This document shows positions 8,206-16,229 of a DNA stretch of 31,990 bases, piece by piece. The DNA lies in NCBI GenBank assembly GCA_035627835.1, contig DASPKX010000145.1, positions 1-31,990 on the forward strand, read 5' to 3'. Position numbers and translations under genes: made by a program. Origin of the DNA: DASPKX01 sp035627835 (lineage in GTDB: Bacteria > Verrucomicrobiota > Verrucomicrobiia > Limisphaerales > SXQI01). The notes beneath the pieces are model-generated. The model searched no databases. It was not told where the DNA came from and was given only the letters and a program-made list of their open reading frames with translations. The first letter of the stretch is position 1, and each line of letters starts with the position of its first letter.

Positions 8206-9471
8206 TCAACTGCTGGTTCGAGGGGAGAGCAGGGCGGCTTCCCGTTCGAGGAGCGTTGGATGCGAATAGTAGAACCAGCTATAAAGCGGGTGCGGGGTAA
8301 GATTGGATAAGTTATCACGGGTGAGCTTCCTGAGCGCATGTTGAAGCGGTTCCGGGCTCCCCACAGCGTCCCTGGCATACGCGTCGGCCTCGTACTCATA
8401 TTTGCGAGACCACACATTCATGAGCGGCCCAGCCCAGAAGGTCACAGCGTTGCTGGCAACCGCAAACAGGAGGAACGCAATAGCCAAATGAGGTGAGTTG
8501 AAGCCGAACGCCTCGTAGAACCAGCGTTGCTCGGCCAGCCAGGCAACCGCAGCGAACGCAAGGAACGTGGAGAGCATGGAAACCACCATCAACTTGGGGA
8601 TGTGCTTCCGTTTGTAGTGGCCGATCTCATGAGCCAGCACAGCTTCCAGTTCTGCCACCCCGAGCTGGTCGATCAAAGTGTCAAACAGCACGATTTTGCG
8701 AAAGCGGCCAAATCCGGTAAACAGCGCGTTCGAATGACGTGAGCGTTTGCTTCCGTCCATCACCAGTATTTCCCGCGCGCTGAAGCCGGTTTTCTCACCG
8801 AGGGCCAGCAGTCGATCCCGCAAGGCGCCTTGAGGCAACGGAGAGAATTTGTTGAAGAGCGGGAGAATCAATGTTGGCGCGAGAGCCATCATGACGATCT
8901 GGAACACGATCATGGTGCCCCAAGCGTAAATCCACCATGCACCCCCGGCCCAATCGACCCACTTCAGGAGCAGAGCGAGAAGGGGCCAGCCAATCAGCCA
9001 CATCAGGACAAGCCCTTTGATGCGGTCTAACCACCAGGTTCTTTGAGTGGTGGTGTTGAAGCCGAAGCGCTCCTCCAAACGAAATTGGCCCCACCAATCC
9101 AGCGGCAGCCCTGGCAAAGCCAAAGCTGTCCCGATGACAATAAGGAATGCCGCGGAAGCCCAGACCGTTCCGCCGAACTGGCTCGCGTGCCACTCCCACC
9201 AGCGCGGCAATAGGCCCGATGCGAGGACAATGAGCAGGATTAACAAATCCCAGATAATCTCGACCTGCTCCAACCGCGTTTTAGCTAGCGTGTATCGTGC
9301 GGACTTTTCGTGCGTCGCTGCGTCCACCACGCCCGCATAAGCGCTTGGAAGAGCATGCGCATTTGCGGCGACATTTTTGCGGTTCAAGAACTCGAGCCAG
9401 AGTTGGGCGGCAGCGCGTGTGGCCAGCAGCGCTATGACGATCCACCAAACCTGCTCTGGAGTTGGGCTCAG
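8206..9471 (-). CDS. M48 (Ste24-type) membrane zinc metalloprotease
   Basis: Integral-membrane protease of the Ste24/CAAX-type M48 family. Zinc ligands are seen in HEIGH (about 281-285 of the 421-residue form) and in the downstream EADAYA motif; RHSNALFTGFGRFRKIV is the conserved strand before them. Several hydrophobic segments surround the site. An ATG/GTG/TTG-based start would be the TTG at 9387 and lacks the first membrane segment. The frame stays open upstream and encodes EQVWWIVIALLATRAAAQLWLE, a typical first helix of the family. No ATG, GTG or TTG precedes it, but a CTG at 9471 lies 6 bases after GAAGGA, so I start there. It is 14 bases after the aminotransferase stop, so the two are probably cotranscribed. 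In bacteria this group is linked to membrane-protein quality control; the substrate is unknown. Confidence 0.85.
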   Translation of the reverse strand: MSPTPEQVWWIVIALLATRAAAQLWLEFLNRKNVAANAHALPSAYAGVVDAATHEKSARYTLAKTRLEQVEIIWDLLILLIVLASGLLPRWWEWHASQFGGTVWASAAFLIVIGTALALPGLPLDWWGQFRLEERFGFNTTTQRTWWLDRIKGLVLMWLIGWPLLALLLKWVDWAGGAWWIYAWGTMIVFQIVMMALAPTLILPLFNKFSPLPQGALRDRLLALGEKTGFSAREILVMDGSKRSRHSNALFTGFGRFRKIVLFDTLIDQLGVAELEAVLAHEIGHYKRKHIPKLMVVSMLSTFLAFAAVAWLAEQRWFYEAFGFNSPHLAIAFLLFAVASNAVTFWAGPLMNVWSRKYEYEADAYARDAVGSPEPLQHALRKLTRDNLSNLTPHPLYSWFYYSHPTLLEREAALLSPRTSS

Positions 9472-9485
9472 CTTTAATCCTTCAC

Positions 9486-10733
9486 TTAAAACTCGAACTT
9501 AACGTCACCAAGCCGGCGGGCAATTTCATTGATAACGCGGTCTTCATCCTGCTCGTTGCCAGCGACGAAGGTGACGCTGAAACGGAGGTAATTGCCTGCA
9601 TCATCCCATGGCACGGTGGAGATCATCTTCTCAGTGATAAGCCACTGCGAAATGTCTTCGCCGCTCTTGAATTCCACGCGCTGTCCATCCTTTTTGACGG
9701 CCGCCTTTGGCGCCTTCACGTAAAGGAAGAACGAGCCTGCGGGTTTGCGCGCCTTAAAGCCGGCGGCCTGCAGCACACGAACGAGCTTGTCCATGCGACG
9801 GGAATATTTCGCCGCGATGCGTTCGGTAATTTCAGGATGATCGAGGCAATAAGCAGCCGCGTGTTGAATGGCGAGGAACTGACCTGAATCCGTGTTGTCC
9901 TTGACGTCGCCGTAGAGCTTCACCAGCAATGGGTTTCCAACCACAAACCCACAACGCCATCCGGTCATGTTGAAGCTCTTGCTGACGGAATGCAGCTCGA
10001 TGCCGACTTCCTTGGCCCCGGGCACAGAGAGGAAGCTCAACGGTTTGCCTTGGAAAACGAGAGCTGCGTAAGCCGCATCGTGAATAATAACAATATTGTG
10101 CTTCTTCGCGAATTCAACGGCTTTGGCGAAGAACTCGCGAGTGGCGCTGGCTCCGGTTGGATTGTTTGGATAATTAATCACCAGGACCTTGGCCTTTTGC
10201 AGAACCTCGGCTGGAATGGAATCGAGATTCGGCAGGAACTGATTGTCCTCTGTCAGGGGCAGATTGTGGACCAGGCCTCCATAGTACTTGGCATGCGTCC
10301 CAAACACCGGATAACCGGGTGTGGTCATCAAGACGTAATCACCCGGATTAATGAGTGCAGCCGGCAGAATTGAAAGGGCGGCTTTGCTGCCAATCGAGTG
10401 AATGACCTCTGTTTCGGGATCAATTCCGGGCACGCCGCAGACCTTCTCCATATAACGCGCTGCTGCTGCCTTTAGTGAGCCATCGCCATTATCAGCGTAG
10501 CCGCGGTTGACCGGTTTACGAGCTTCCTGGTGAAGCACTTCAACCACTTCTGGAAATGCCATCTCATCCGGCTCCCCGACCCCCATGTCGATGATTTCGA
10601 TTCCGGGATTCGCGGCGAGAGCGGCGCGTTTGGCGCGTTTAATTTTCTCGAACTTGTAGATGACAGTGGACTTGCCGTAGTTCCGGCCGCCCATGCGTTC
10701 AGCGATCAAACCCTGAATGAACGAATCAGACAT
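9486..10733 (-). CDS. dapL: LL-diaminopimelate aminotransferase-like class I/II aminotransferase
   Basis: PLP-dependent fold-type I aminotransferase of 415 residues. Seen motifs: NYPNNPTG (187-194), the PLP-phenol aspartate in HDAAY (D219) and the Schiff-base lysine K252 in SVSKSFNMTGWRCGF. The N-terminus (KFEKIKRAKRAA, then IIDMGVGEPD) resembles proteins annotated as LL-diaminopimelate aminotransferase in verrucomicrobia and relatives. That reaction makes LL-diaminopimelate directly from tetrahydrodipicolinate for lysine and peptidoglycan. The assignment among aspartate, alanine and DAP substrates is inference, and no other lysine gene lies here. The frame extends 50 residues upstream to 10883, but that part is low quality and the ATG at 10733 fits the family length. 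It heads the minus-strand run dapL-M48-gcvP-lysE. Confidence 0.82.
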   Translation of the reverse strand: MSDSFIQGLIAERMGGRNYGKSTVIYKFEKIKRAKRAALAANPGIEIIDMGVGEPDEMAFPEVVEVLHQEARKPVNRGYADNGDGSLKAAAARYMEKVCGVPGIDPETEVIHSIGSKAALSILPAALINPGDYVLMTTPGYPVFGTHAKYYGGLVHNLPLTEDNQFLPNLDSIPAEVLQKAKVLVINYPNNPTGASATREFFAKAVEFAKKHNIVIIHDAAYAALVFQGKPLSFLSVPGAKEVGIELHSVSKSFNMTGWRCGFVVGNPLLVKLYGDVKDNTDSGQFLAIQHAAAYCLDHPEITERIAAKYSRRMDKLVRVLQAAGFKARKPAGSFFLYVKAPKAAVKKDGQRVEFKSGEDISQWLITEKMISTVPWDDAGNYLRFSVTFVAGNEQDEDRVINEIARRLGDVKFEF

Positions 10734-11195
10734 AATAAGGGCGGCAAAGTAACGAAACAGCTTTCGCCGCGCAAGGAGCACACGCGGGCCACCCCTGTTC
10801 CGCCCGCTAGCGCCATGATCATGTCTTTTTTCGTCAAAGCGCCTTGCGAGAATGGCGTCTTGAGCGCATACTGTTCGCAACAAAACCGGCTCGGTTTAAA
10901 AGCCTCGCTGGATGATCTTTGAAGAGAATTTTTGGTAGATTTAACCCTGCCTATGCTCGTGCTCAGAAGCAAAGTCCTTGAACCGTAAGAATATAATTCC
11001 GAGGGACCTGGCGTTAGGGAAAGCCGCTGACAGGCCTTGACTGGAAGTCAAACGCACCCGCCCGCGTCCCGTCTTGTTTCAAGAATCAGTTCAAAGGAAC
11101 TGTTTACACACGGCATTCATGGCGGGGTTTTCTTTTTTTTCGACCCATTCATTAAAAACGGGTAAAGTCCAACTGCTGCCGCCCGGCGCGCCCGG
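10734..11195. other. 462-base intergenic region between divergent dapL and rarA
   Basis: This is the only gene-free stretch over 300 bases. It must hold the promoters of both divergent genes. I see no credible protein gene. It contains nested inverted repeats at 10973-11101 (described separately), a TATAAT at 10992-10997 with no matching -35 at normal spacing, and a T-rich tract at 11128-11140 (GGGGTTTTCTTTTTTTT), which could end a short transcript on the plus strand. Confidence 0.6.
10973..11101 (+). ncRNA. Candidate structured small RNA (possibly 6S-like)
   Basis: Nested complementary segments could fold into a long rod. AGTCCTTGAAC (10973-10983) pairs with GTTCAAAGGAACT (11089-11101) with two single-A bulges. 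Inside it GGGAC (11003-11007) pairs with GTCCC (11066-11070), and GCGTT (11011-11015) with AACGC (11051-11055). TTGACT/AGTCAA (11037-11051) forms a terminal hairpin. A competing hairpin CAGTTC/GAACTG lies at 11087-11102. A rod with internal bubbles upstream of a rarA-fau transcript recalls 6S RNA, whose gene lies upstream of fau in gammaproteobacteria. Strand, ends and identity are inference; it could instead be a 5' leader of rarA. Confidence 0.3.
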
Positions 11196-12596
11196 ATGCC
11201 AAACGATCTGTTCAGCTCAGTTCAATCAGCGGAAAACTCTTCTTCCGCGTCCAAGTCAGAAGCTCCGAAAAGCTCAGCCGTTGTAGAACGGGCTCAAGGC
11301 CCTTTGGCCGCACGCATGCGACCGAGGTCTCTCGACGAATACGTTGGGCAGACCCACATTCTTGGGCCTGGGCAGTTGCTGCGCCGCGCCATCGAGGCAG
11401 ACCGGATCCAATCACTGATTTTCTTTGGTCCTCCTGGCACCGGAAAAACTTCACTGGCCCAGATAATTGCGCAGCACACCAAAAGCCGTTTCGAACGGCT
11501 TAGCGGTGTGGAGTCAAATGTCAGCGACATGAGGCGGGTGCTCGCCTCCGCTGCTAACCGTCTGGAGAACGCGGGGCAAAGCACGATCCTATTCATCGAC
11601 GAGATCCATCGCTTCAATAAATCGCAGCAGGACGTGCTGCTTCCGGATGTGGAGAATGGAACGGTTCGGCTTATTGGCGCAACGACACACAACCCGTTCT
11701 TCTTCGTCAATTCTCCGCTGGTTTCGCGCTCCCAAACTTTTGAACTGCGACCGCTGAGTGAAGAGGAGCTGGCTGACCTGCTCTCGCGCGCCTTGGCTGA
11801 TCCTGAGCGCGGCCTTGGCAAACTGGCGATTAATGCGGCGCCGGACGCAATTCGTCACTTGGCCAGGGTGGCGGATGGGGATGCGCGCAAAGCCTTGAAC
11901 AGCTTGGAAATCGCTGCGTTGACGACGAAGCCAGATGCAAGCGGGGTTGTTCAGTTAGACTTGCAAGTTGCTGAGCAGAGCATTCAACGCAAAGCGGTTG
12001 TTTACGACCCGGATGAGGATGCTCATTACGACACGATCTCGGCGTTTATAAAGTCGATGCGCGGGAGCGATCCGGACGCTGCCCTCTACTGGCTCGCGAA
12101 GATGATCCACGCTGGTGAAGATCCTCGATTTATTTCGCGGCGGATTATGATCTGCGCGGCGGAAGATGTGGGGCTCGCAGATCCAATGGCGCTGGTGTTA
12201 GCGACTGCGGCCCACCAGGCGGCCGAATTTGTTGGTTGGCCCGAAGCGAGAATTCCGTTAGCGGAAGCAACGGTGTATGTGGCGACTGCGAACAAAAGCA
12301 ATTCTGCCTATCTGGCGATTAACGCCGCTCTTCGTGAAGTGAAAGAAAAGCCAACCCTCCCGGTTCCGCCGCATCTGCGGGACACCCATTACAAAGGTTC
12401 AGAGCGCCTTGGACATGGGGAGGGATATTTGTACGCGCATGATTTTCCCGGCCACTACGTTCCTCAAGATTTTCTGGGAGCTGATGTGCGGTTCTACGAG
12501 CCGACAGAGCAGGGGGTCGAAAAGAAAATTAAAGAACGCCTGGATCGTTGGCGCTCGATAGCCGAAGACGCCCGTAAACGGAAGACCGACCCATGA
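11196..12596 (+). CDS. rarA: Replication-associated recombination protein A (MgsA/WRNIP1 family)
   Basis: AAA+ ATPase of the RarA/MgsA/WRNIP1 family, related to clamp-loader and RuvB subunits, acting at stalled replication forks in the cytoplasm. The 466-residue length is close to family norm. After a roughly 33-residue Ser/Ala-rich lead comes the family entry PLAARMRPRSLDEYVGQ, then Walker A GPPGTGKT (78-85), Walker B ILFIDEIHRF (131-140), sensor-1 GATTHNP, and the C-terminal tetramerisation part with DPDAALYWLAKMIHAGEDP. The terminal HYKGSERLGHGEGYLYAHD and PTEQGVEKKIKERL are also typical. The start ATG at 11196 has no clear Shine-Dalgarno. Its stop overlaps the start of fau (ATGA), indicating translational coupling. 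Confidence 0.95.
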   Translation: MPNDLFSSVQSAENSSSASKSEAPKSSAVVERAQGPLAARMRPRSLDEYVGQTHILGPGQLLRRAIEADRIQSLIFFGPPGTGKTSLAQIIAQHTKSRFERLSGVESNVSDMRRVLASAANRLENAGQSTILFIDEIHRFNKSQQDVLLPDVENGTVRLIGATTHNPFFFVNSPLVSRSQTFELRPLSEEELADLLSRALADPERGLGKLAINAAPDAIRHLARVADGDARKALNSLEIAALTTKPDASGVVQLDLQVAEQSIQRKAVVYDPDEDAHYDTISAFIKSMRGSDPDAALYWLAKMIHAGEDPRFISRRIMICAAEDVGLADPMALVLATAAHQAAEFVGWPEARIPLAEATVYVATANKSNSAYLAINAALREVKEKPTLPVPPHLRDTHYKGSERLGHGEGYLYAHDFPGHYVPQDFLGADVRFYEPTEQGVEKKIKERLDRWRSIAEDARKRKTDP

Positions 12597-13198
12597 GCGT
12601 TTTGTCCATTCAGGAGCAAAAAAAAACCTTGCGGGCGCAGGCGCGGCAAAAGATAAAAGCGATTGCAGGCCCAATTCGGGCCCAGGCATCAACCCACGCT
12701 TGCAACCTCCTCCTGGCCCATGAGCTTTGGTCGAGGGCCGATGTGGTGCTGATGTATTGGCCATTGGCGGGGGAATTGGACTTGAGGTCGGCGATTGCCG
12801 CGGGGCTGCAGAGCGAGAAAACCATTCTGCTCCCCCGTTTTGATCCGGTCGAAGGAACATATGTCGGTTGTGTGTTCCAGGGCGGCGCGGATGAGCTGCA
12901 AGCGGGTGAGTTTGGCGTCCCGGAACCGGCTCTGACCGCGCGAACCGTGCCTTATGGGCGTGTGGACCTGGCGCTGGTTCCTGGACTGGCTTTCGATTGG
13001 GCAGGTGGACGGCTTGGGCGTGGACGCGGATTTTACGACCGCATTTTGGCGCAAGTTGCTGGCGTTAAATGCGGTGTGGCGTTTGAAGAGCAGATTGAGC
13101 CGGAACTCCCGATCGAGGCGCATGACGCCTTGCTGGATTATCTCCTCACACCAGTTAAATTCATAAAGACGAAACGCGCGAATGCAGATCGTAGTTGA
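12593..13198 (+). CDS. fau: 5-formyltetrahydrofolate cyclo-ligase
   Basis: Converts 5-formyltetrahydrofolate to 5,10-methenyltetrahydrofolate with ATP, returning a dead-end folate to one-carbon metabolism. The 201-residue protein is of normal size. It shows the family elements MYWPLAGELDL, an ILLPRFDP strand, PYGRVDLALVPGLAFD and the nucleotide-binding GRLGRGRGFYDR. The start overlaps the rarA stop by 4 bases, and its end overlaps rny by 17 bases, so the three are almost certainly one transcript. In gammaproteobacteria fau (ygfA) follows the 6S RNA gene; here rarA intervenes after a candidate RNA. The link to folate use by gcvP in the same window is only suggestive. Confidence 0.93.
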   Translation: MSVLSIQEQKKTLRAQARQKIKAIAGPIRAQASTHACNLLLAHELWSRADVVLMYWPLAGELDLRSAIAAGLQSEKTILLPRFDPVEGTYVGCVFQGGADELQAGEFGVPEPALTARTVPYGRVDLALVPGLAFDWAGGRLGRGRGFYDRILAQVAGVKCGVAFEEQIEPELPIEAHDALLDYLLTPVKFIKTKRANADRS

Positions 13199-14729
13199 TG
13201 TTCTTAGTTTCCTGGCGGGTGTGTTCACCTGCTACTTCGTGCTGGAGCGCCTCGCGAAAAAGCGACGGTTGCAGGTGGAGGAGTCCGCGCGCCGCATTCG
13301 TGAGCAAGCGGAGCAGGACCGCGAGCACATTCTGCGGGAGGCAAACATCGCAGCGAACGAGGAGGCTCTGAAAGCGCGGCAGACATTGGAAAAGGCAATG
13401 GCTGCCAAGCGCGAGGACATCTCAGCCTTGGAGCTTCGGGTTAGCCAGCGGGAAGCGCTGATTAACCAGCAACTTGAGGCATTGATCGACCGGGAACGCC
13501 AACTGGGCGAACGGACGGCTGCCTTGGAGCAGCAAAGGGCCGCGTTGGAAGAGGAGCGGGTGGAGCTTCATCGGCTCGCAGAAGCCCAGAAACAAGCTTT
13601 GCAGAAAGTCTCAGGATTGACCGAAGCGGAGGCTCGCACTCAATTGCTCAGAGAAGTGGAACGTGCGGCCATTAAGGATGCCGGTGATCTCACTCGCCAT
13701 ATCCTTGAGGAAGCGAAGCTCCGGACCGAAGATCAGGCCAGGCGCATCATTGGCATTGCGATTCAACGCTATGCCGCAAGCCACGTGTCGGAAACCACCA
13801 CCGCCACGGTCGCGCTCCCCAGCGACGAAATGAAGGGCCGCATTATCGGGCGCGAGGGCCGAAATATCCGCGCATTCGAAAATGCGACCGGCATGACGGT
13901 GCTGATCGATGACACCCCGAATGCGGTGGTTTTATCGGGATTCGATCCGGTTCGTCGCGAAGTCGCTCGGGAAGCGATGCAGCGGCTGATCATTGATGGA
14001 CGCATCCATCCGACACGCATCGAGGAAGTCGTTGGCAGTGTTAAGGCCGAGATTGAGGACACTATCGTAAAAGCAGCCGAAGAGGCTGTTTACAAACTTG
14101 GGCTTGCCCCGCTGCCCATAGAGGTGCTGAAGAAGCTGGGCGCATTGAAATTCCGCCACAGCTTTTCCCAAAACATCCTGGCGCATTCAATCGAGGTTTC
14201 CTACCTCACCGGTCTATTAGCGGCGGAACTGGGGGTGGATGTCACTTTGGCAAAGAAGGCAGGGCTCCTCCATGACATTGGCAAGGCGCTGGACCATGAA
14301 ATGGAGGGGGCGCATGCGCTCATTGGAGCGGACTTTATCCGCGCGCATGGTGAGTGCGAAGAAGTGATTATCGGAGTGGCTTCGCACCACAACGAGACTC
14401 CGCCAAATATTTTTGGCACATTGGTGAGCGCAGCCGATGCAATGAGCGCCTCACGGCCGGGGGCTCGCGCGGAAACAATGACTACCTACATCAAACGGCT
14501 GGCCAACCTGGAGGAGATCGGGATGTCGTTTGAAGGGGTGGAGAAATGCTTTGCCGTTCAGGCGGGGCGTGAGCTGCGGGTAATAGTGAAACCTCAAGAG
14601 GTGAACGACGAACAAGCGGCAGCCCTGGCGCGCAATGTTGCGAGGCGCATAGAGGATGAGTTGCAGTATCCCGGCCAGATTCGTGTGACTGTTGTGCGTG
14701 AAACCCGCTGCACAGAGCACGCAAAATAG
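13182..14729 (+). CDS. rny: Ribonuclease Y
   Basis: Membrane-anchored endoribonuclease starting mRNA decay, 515 residues (the family is near 520). Domain order: N-terminal membrane segment (about 3-22), a long charged coiled coil rich in Glu, Arg, Gln and Ala (about 25-170), a KH RNA-binding domain with GRIIGREGRNIR (219-230), and an HD domain with RHSFSQNILAHSIEVS and LLHDIGK (H364-D365). The last C-terminal domain ends in QYPGQIRVTVVRE, as is usual. The ATG at 13182 lies inside the end of fau, and the protein N-terminus matches the family, so the overlap is real. Its presence suggests RNase Y-led rather than only RNase E-led mRNA turnover. Confidence 0.97.
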   Translation: MQIVVDVLSFLAGVFTCYFVLERLAKKRRLQVEESARRIREQAEQDREHILREANIAANEEALKARQTLEKAMAAKREDISALELRVSQREALINQQLEALIDRERQLGERTAALEQQRAALEEERVELHRLAEAQKQALQKVSGLTEAEARTQLLREVERAAIKDAGDLTRHILEEAKLRTEDQARRIIGIAIQRYAASHVSETTTATVALPSDEMKGRIIGREGRNIRAFENATGMTVLIDDTPNAVVLSGFDPVRREVAREAMQRLIIDGRIHPTRIEEVVGSVKAEIEDTIVKAAEEAVYKLGLAPLPIEVLKKLGALKFRHSFSQNILAHSIEVSYLTGLLAAELGVDVTLAKKAGLLHDIGKALDHEMEGAHALIGADFIRAHGECEEVIIGVASHHNETPPNIFGTLVSAADAMSASRPGARAETMTTYIKRLANLEEIGMSFEGVEKCFAVQAGRELRVIVKPQEVNDEQAAALARNVARRIEDELQYPGQIRVTVVRETRCTEHAK

Positions 14730-14784
14730 GTCGGCCAGGAATCTGTAACCTTTGAGACCTCAGCGGGGTAATAGGAGAGGAAAC

Positions 14785-15009
14785 ATGAACGCTCTCTTGT
14801 TTACAGTCGGTTGGTGCATTCTTCTGGTATTGTGCTGGCCCCTAGCGCTGGCCCTCCTCGTGCTGGCTCCAGTGGTCTGGCTAATTTCTTTGCCCCTGCG
14901 GCTGATTGGCTTCGCAATTGGTGGGTTGCTGGCTCTAGTAAAGTCCATCTTTTATCTTCCTGCGCGGTTGCTCCGCGGTTCCCCTAAACGCGCCTGCACC
15001 TGCTGCTGA
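14785..15009 (+). CDS. Small hypothetical membrane protein
   Basis: This 74-residue protein starts at an ATG with a good ribosome site (AGGAGAGG, 4 bases before). An earlier in-frame ATG at 14752 lacks one and would add 11 charged residues. It is almost wholly hydrophobic: one segment at about 4-36 (rich in Leu, Trp, Val) and a second at about 39-60, then a short basic tail ending in CTCC. No family is recognised. It lies 55 bases after rny and 11 bases before the BNR protein, so it is probably in the same transcript. The terminal cysteine cluster could bind metal or be modified; this is speculation. Confidence 0.65.
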   Translation: MNALLFTVGWCILLVLCWPLALALLVLAPVVWLISLPLRLIGFAIGGLLALVKSIFYLPARLLRGSPKRACTCC

Positions 15010-15020
15010 CCTCACCTTTT

Positions 15021-16169
15021 ATGCGCCACATCATTTATCTGCTCGCCTGTGCGCTCATTCCGTTACTTTCCTCCGTCTCCGGCGCGGCAGTGCGCCTGGA
15101 GCGTGTGCCTGAGGAAGGAATCCAACCGCAGGTAGAGGTCGATTCCAAGGGAAGGGTGCATTTATTGTATTTCAAGGGCGATCCCAAGGCTGGCGACATT
15201 TTCTACACTCATCGCCAGCAGGGCGCTGGAGCAACATGGGCAGCGTCGCTTAAAGTGAACAGCCATCAGAAGGCCACCGCCCTCGGAAATGTAAGAGGCG
15301 CGCACTTAGCGATCGGCGCTGGTGGTCGCCCCCATGTCGCCTGGATGGGAAGCGGCATGACCTCTTCGCCTGCGGGGGAGCAACATCCGATGCTATATAC
15401 CCGCCTAGCTGAGGATGGGAAGCGGTTTGAGCCGGAACGCAATCTGATCACGCATGGCTATGGTCTCGATGGAGGCGGCTCACTGGCTGCGGATGCCAAA
15501 GGTAATGTCTTCGTTGCATGGCATGCCAACGGCAGCTCGACTGAAAAATCGGAAACCAACCGGGTAGTTTATCTCGCCCGTTCAACTGATGGCGGAAAGA
15601 CTTTTGGGCGTGAAGTTGCTGTGAGCCCTGCGGGCAAAGGGGCATGCGCTTGCTGCGGAATGAAAATCTCACACGGGCCAGGAGATCTCGTCTCCATCCT
15701 TTACCGCAATGCGGCTTCAACAGATTCGCGTGCTGCCACCTTGCTCGTCTCGATCGATGGCGGAAAGACGTTCACCGAAGCCGGGTCTGAGCCTTGGAGC
15801 ATCAACGCCTGCCCGATGAGCACCGCATATCTTGGGCGAACAGAGAAGGCGCTGCTTGCCGGATGGGAAACCGCGGGAAAGGTTAAGTTCGCTGGGTACA
15901 GCCCTGATCGCGGCGAATTCGTCAAAACTTTCACACCTGAAGGGCAGAAGAAAGCGCGTTTTCCAACGGCGGCTCACAACTCCAGCCGCGAAACGCTGCT
16001 AGTCTGGACAGAAGGGATGGCATGGATGAAAGGCGGCTCTGTGGCGTGGATGGTCGTTAACGAACGAGGGGAGCCGGTTGGCGAGCGTGGCCACAAAGAT
16101 GGGGTTCCCGTCTGGAGTTTCGTGGCAGCTTACCCAGAAGGAAGCGACGCTTTCGTTATTGTGTATTAA
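15021..16169 (+). CDS. Exported BNR/Asp-box (sialidase-like fold) protein
   Basis: A 382-residue protein with a Sec-type signal peptide (MRHIIYLLACALIPLLSSVSGAA). Two Asp-box motifs, STDGGKTF (188-195) and SIDGGKTF (about 244-251), place it with BNR-repeat beta propellers. Repeated phrases of the type GRPHVAW and GNVFVAWHA fit propeller blades. I do not see the arginine triad of true sialidases, so an enzyme role is unproven; similar proteins are simply called exo-alpha-sialidase-like. An odd CACCGM motif (C209, C211, C212) lies between the two Asp boxes and may bind a metal or form a disulfide, with C264 as a possible partner. It is on the same strand as rny and rnhB. Substrate unknown. Confidence 0.78.
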   Translation: MRHIIYLLACALIPLLSSVSGAAVRLERVPEEGIQPQVEVDSKGRVHLLYFKGDPKAGDIFYTHRQQGAGATWAASLKVNSHQKATALGNVRGAHLAIGAGGRPHVAWMGSGMTSSPAGEQHPMLYTRLAEDGKRFEPERNLITHGYGLDGGGSLAADAKGNVFVAWHANGSSTEKSETNRVVYLARSTDGGKTFGREVAVSPAGKGACACCGMKISHGPGDLVSILYRNAASTDSRAATLLVSIDGGKTFTEAGSEPWSINACPMSTAYLGRTEKALLAGWETAGKVKFAGYSPDRGEFVKTFTPEGQKKARFPTAAHNSSRETLLVWTEGMAWMKGGSVAWMVVNERGEPVGERGHKDGVPVWSFVAAYPEGSDAFVIVY

Positions 16170-16229
16170 ATCCTCAAACACCTTCGATCTGATTTGACGC
16201 AGGGAATTGGACGCGCAGAATCGTTCACG

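Noticed and set aside
10734..10883. Extension of the dapL-like gene by 50 residues upstream.
   Set aside because: The extra part is Arg-rich without family similarity, and the enzyme family begins at the ATG at 10733.
10992..10997. A perfect TATAAT as a promoter for rarA.
   Set aside because: No -35-like hexamer lies 16-18 bases upstream (TTGAAC is only 8 bases away), and it is about 200 bases from the rarA start, so it is not called.
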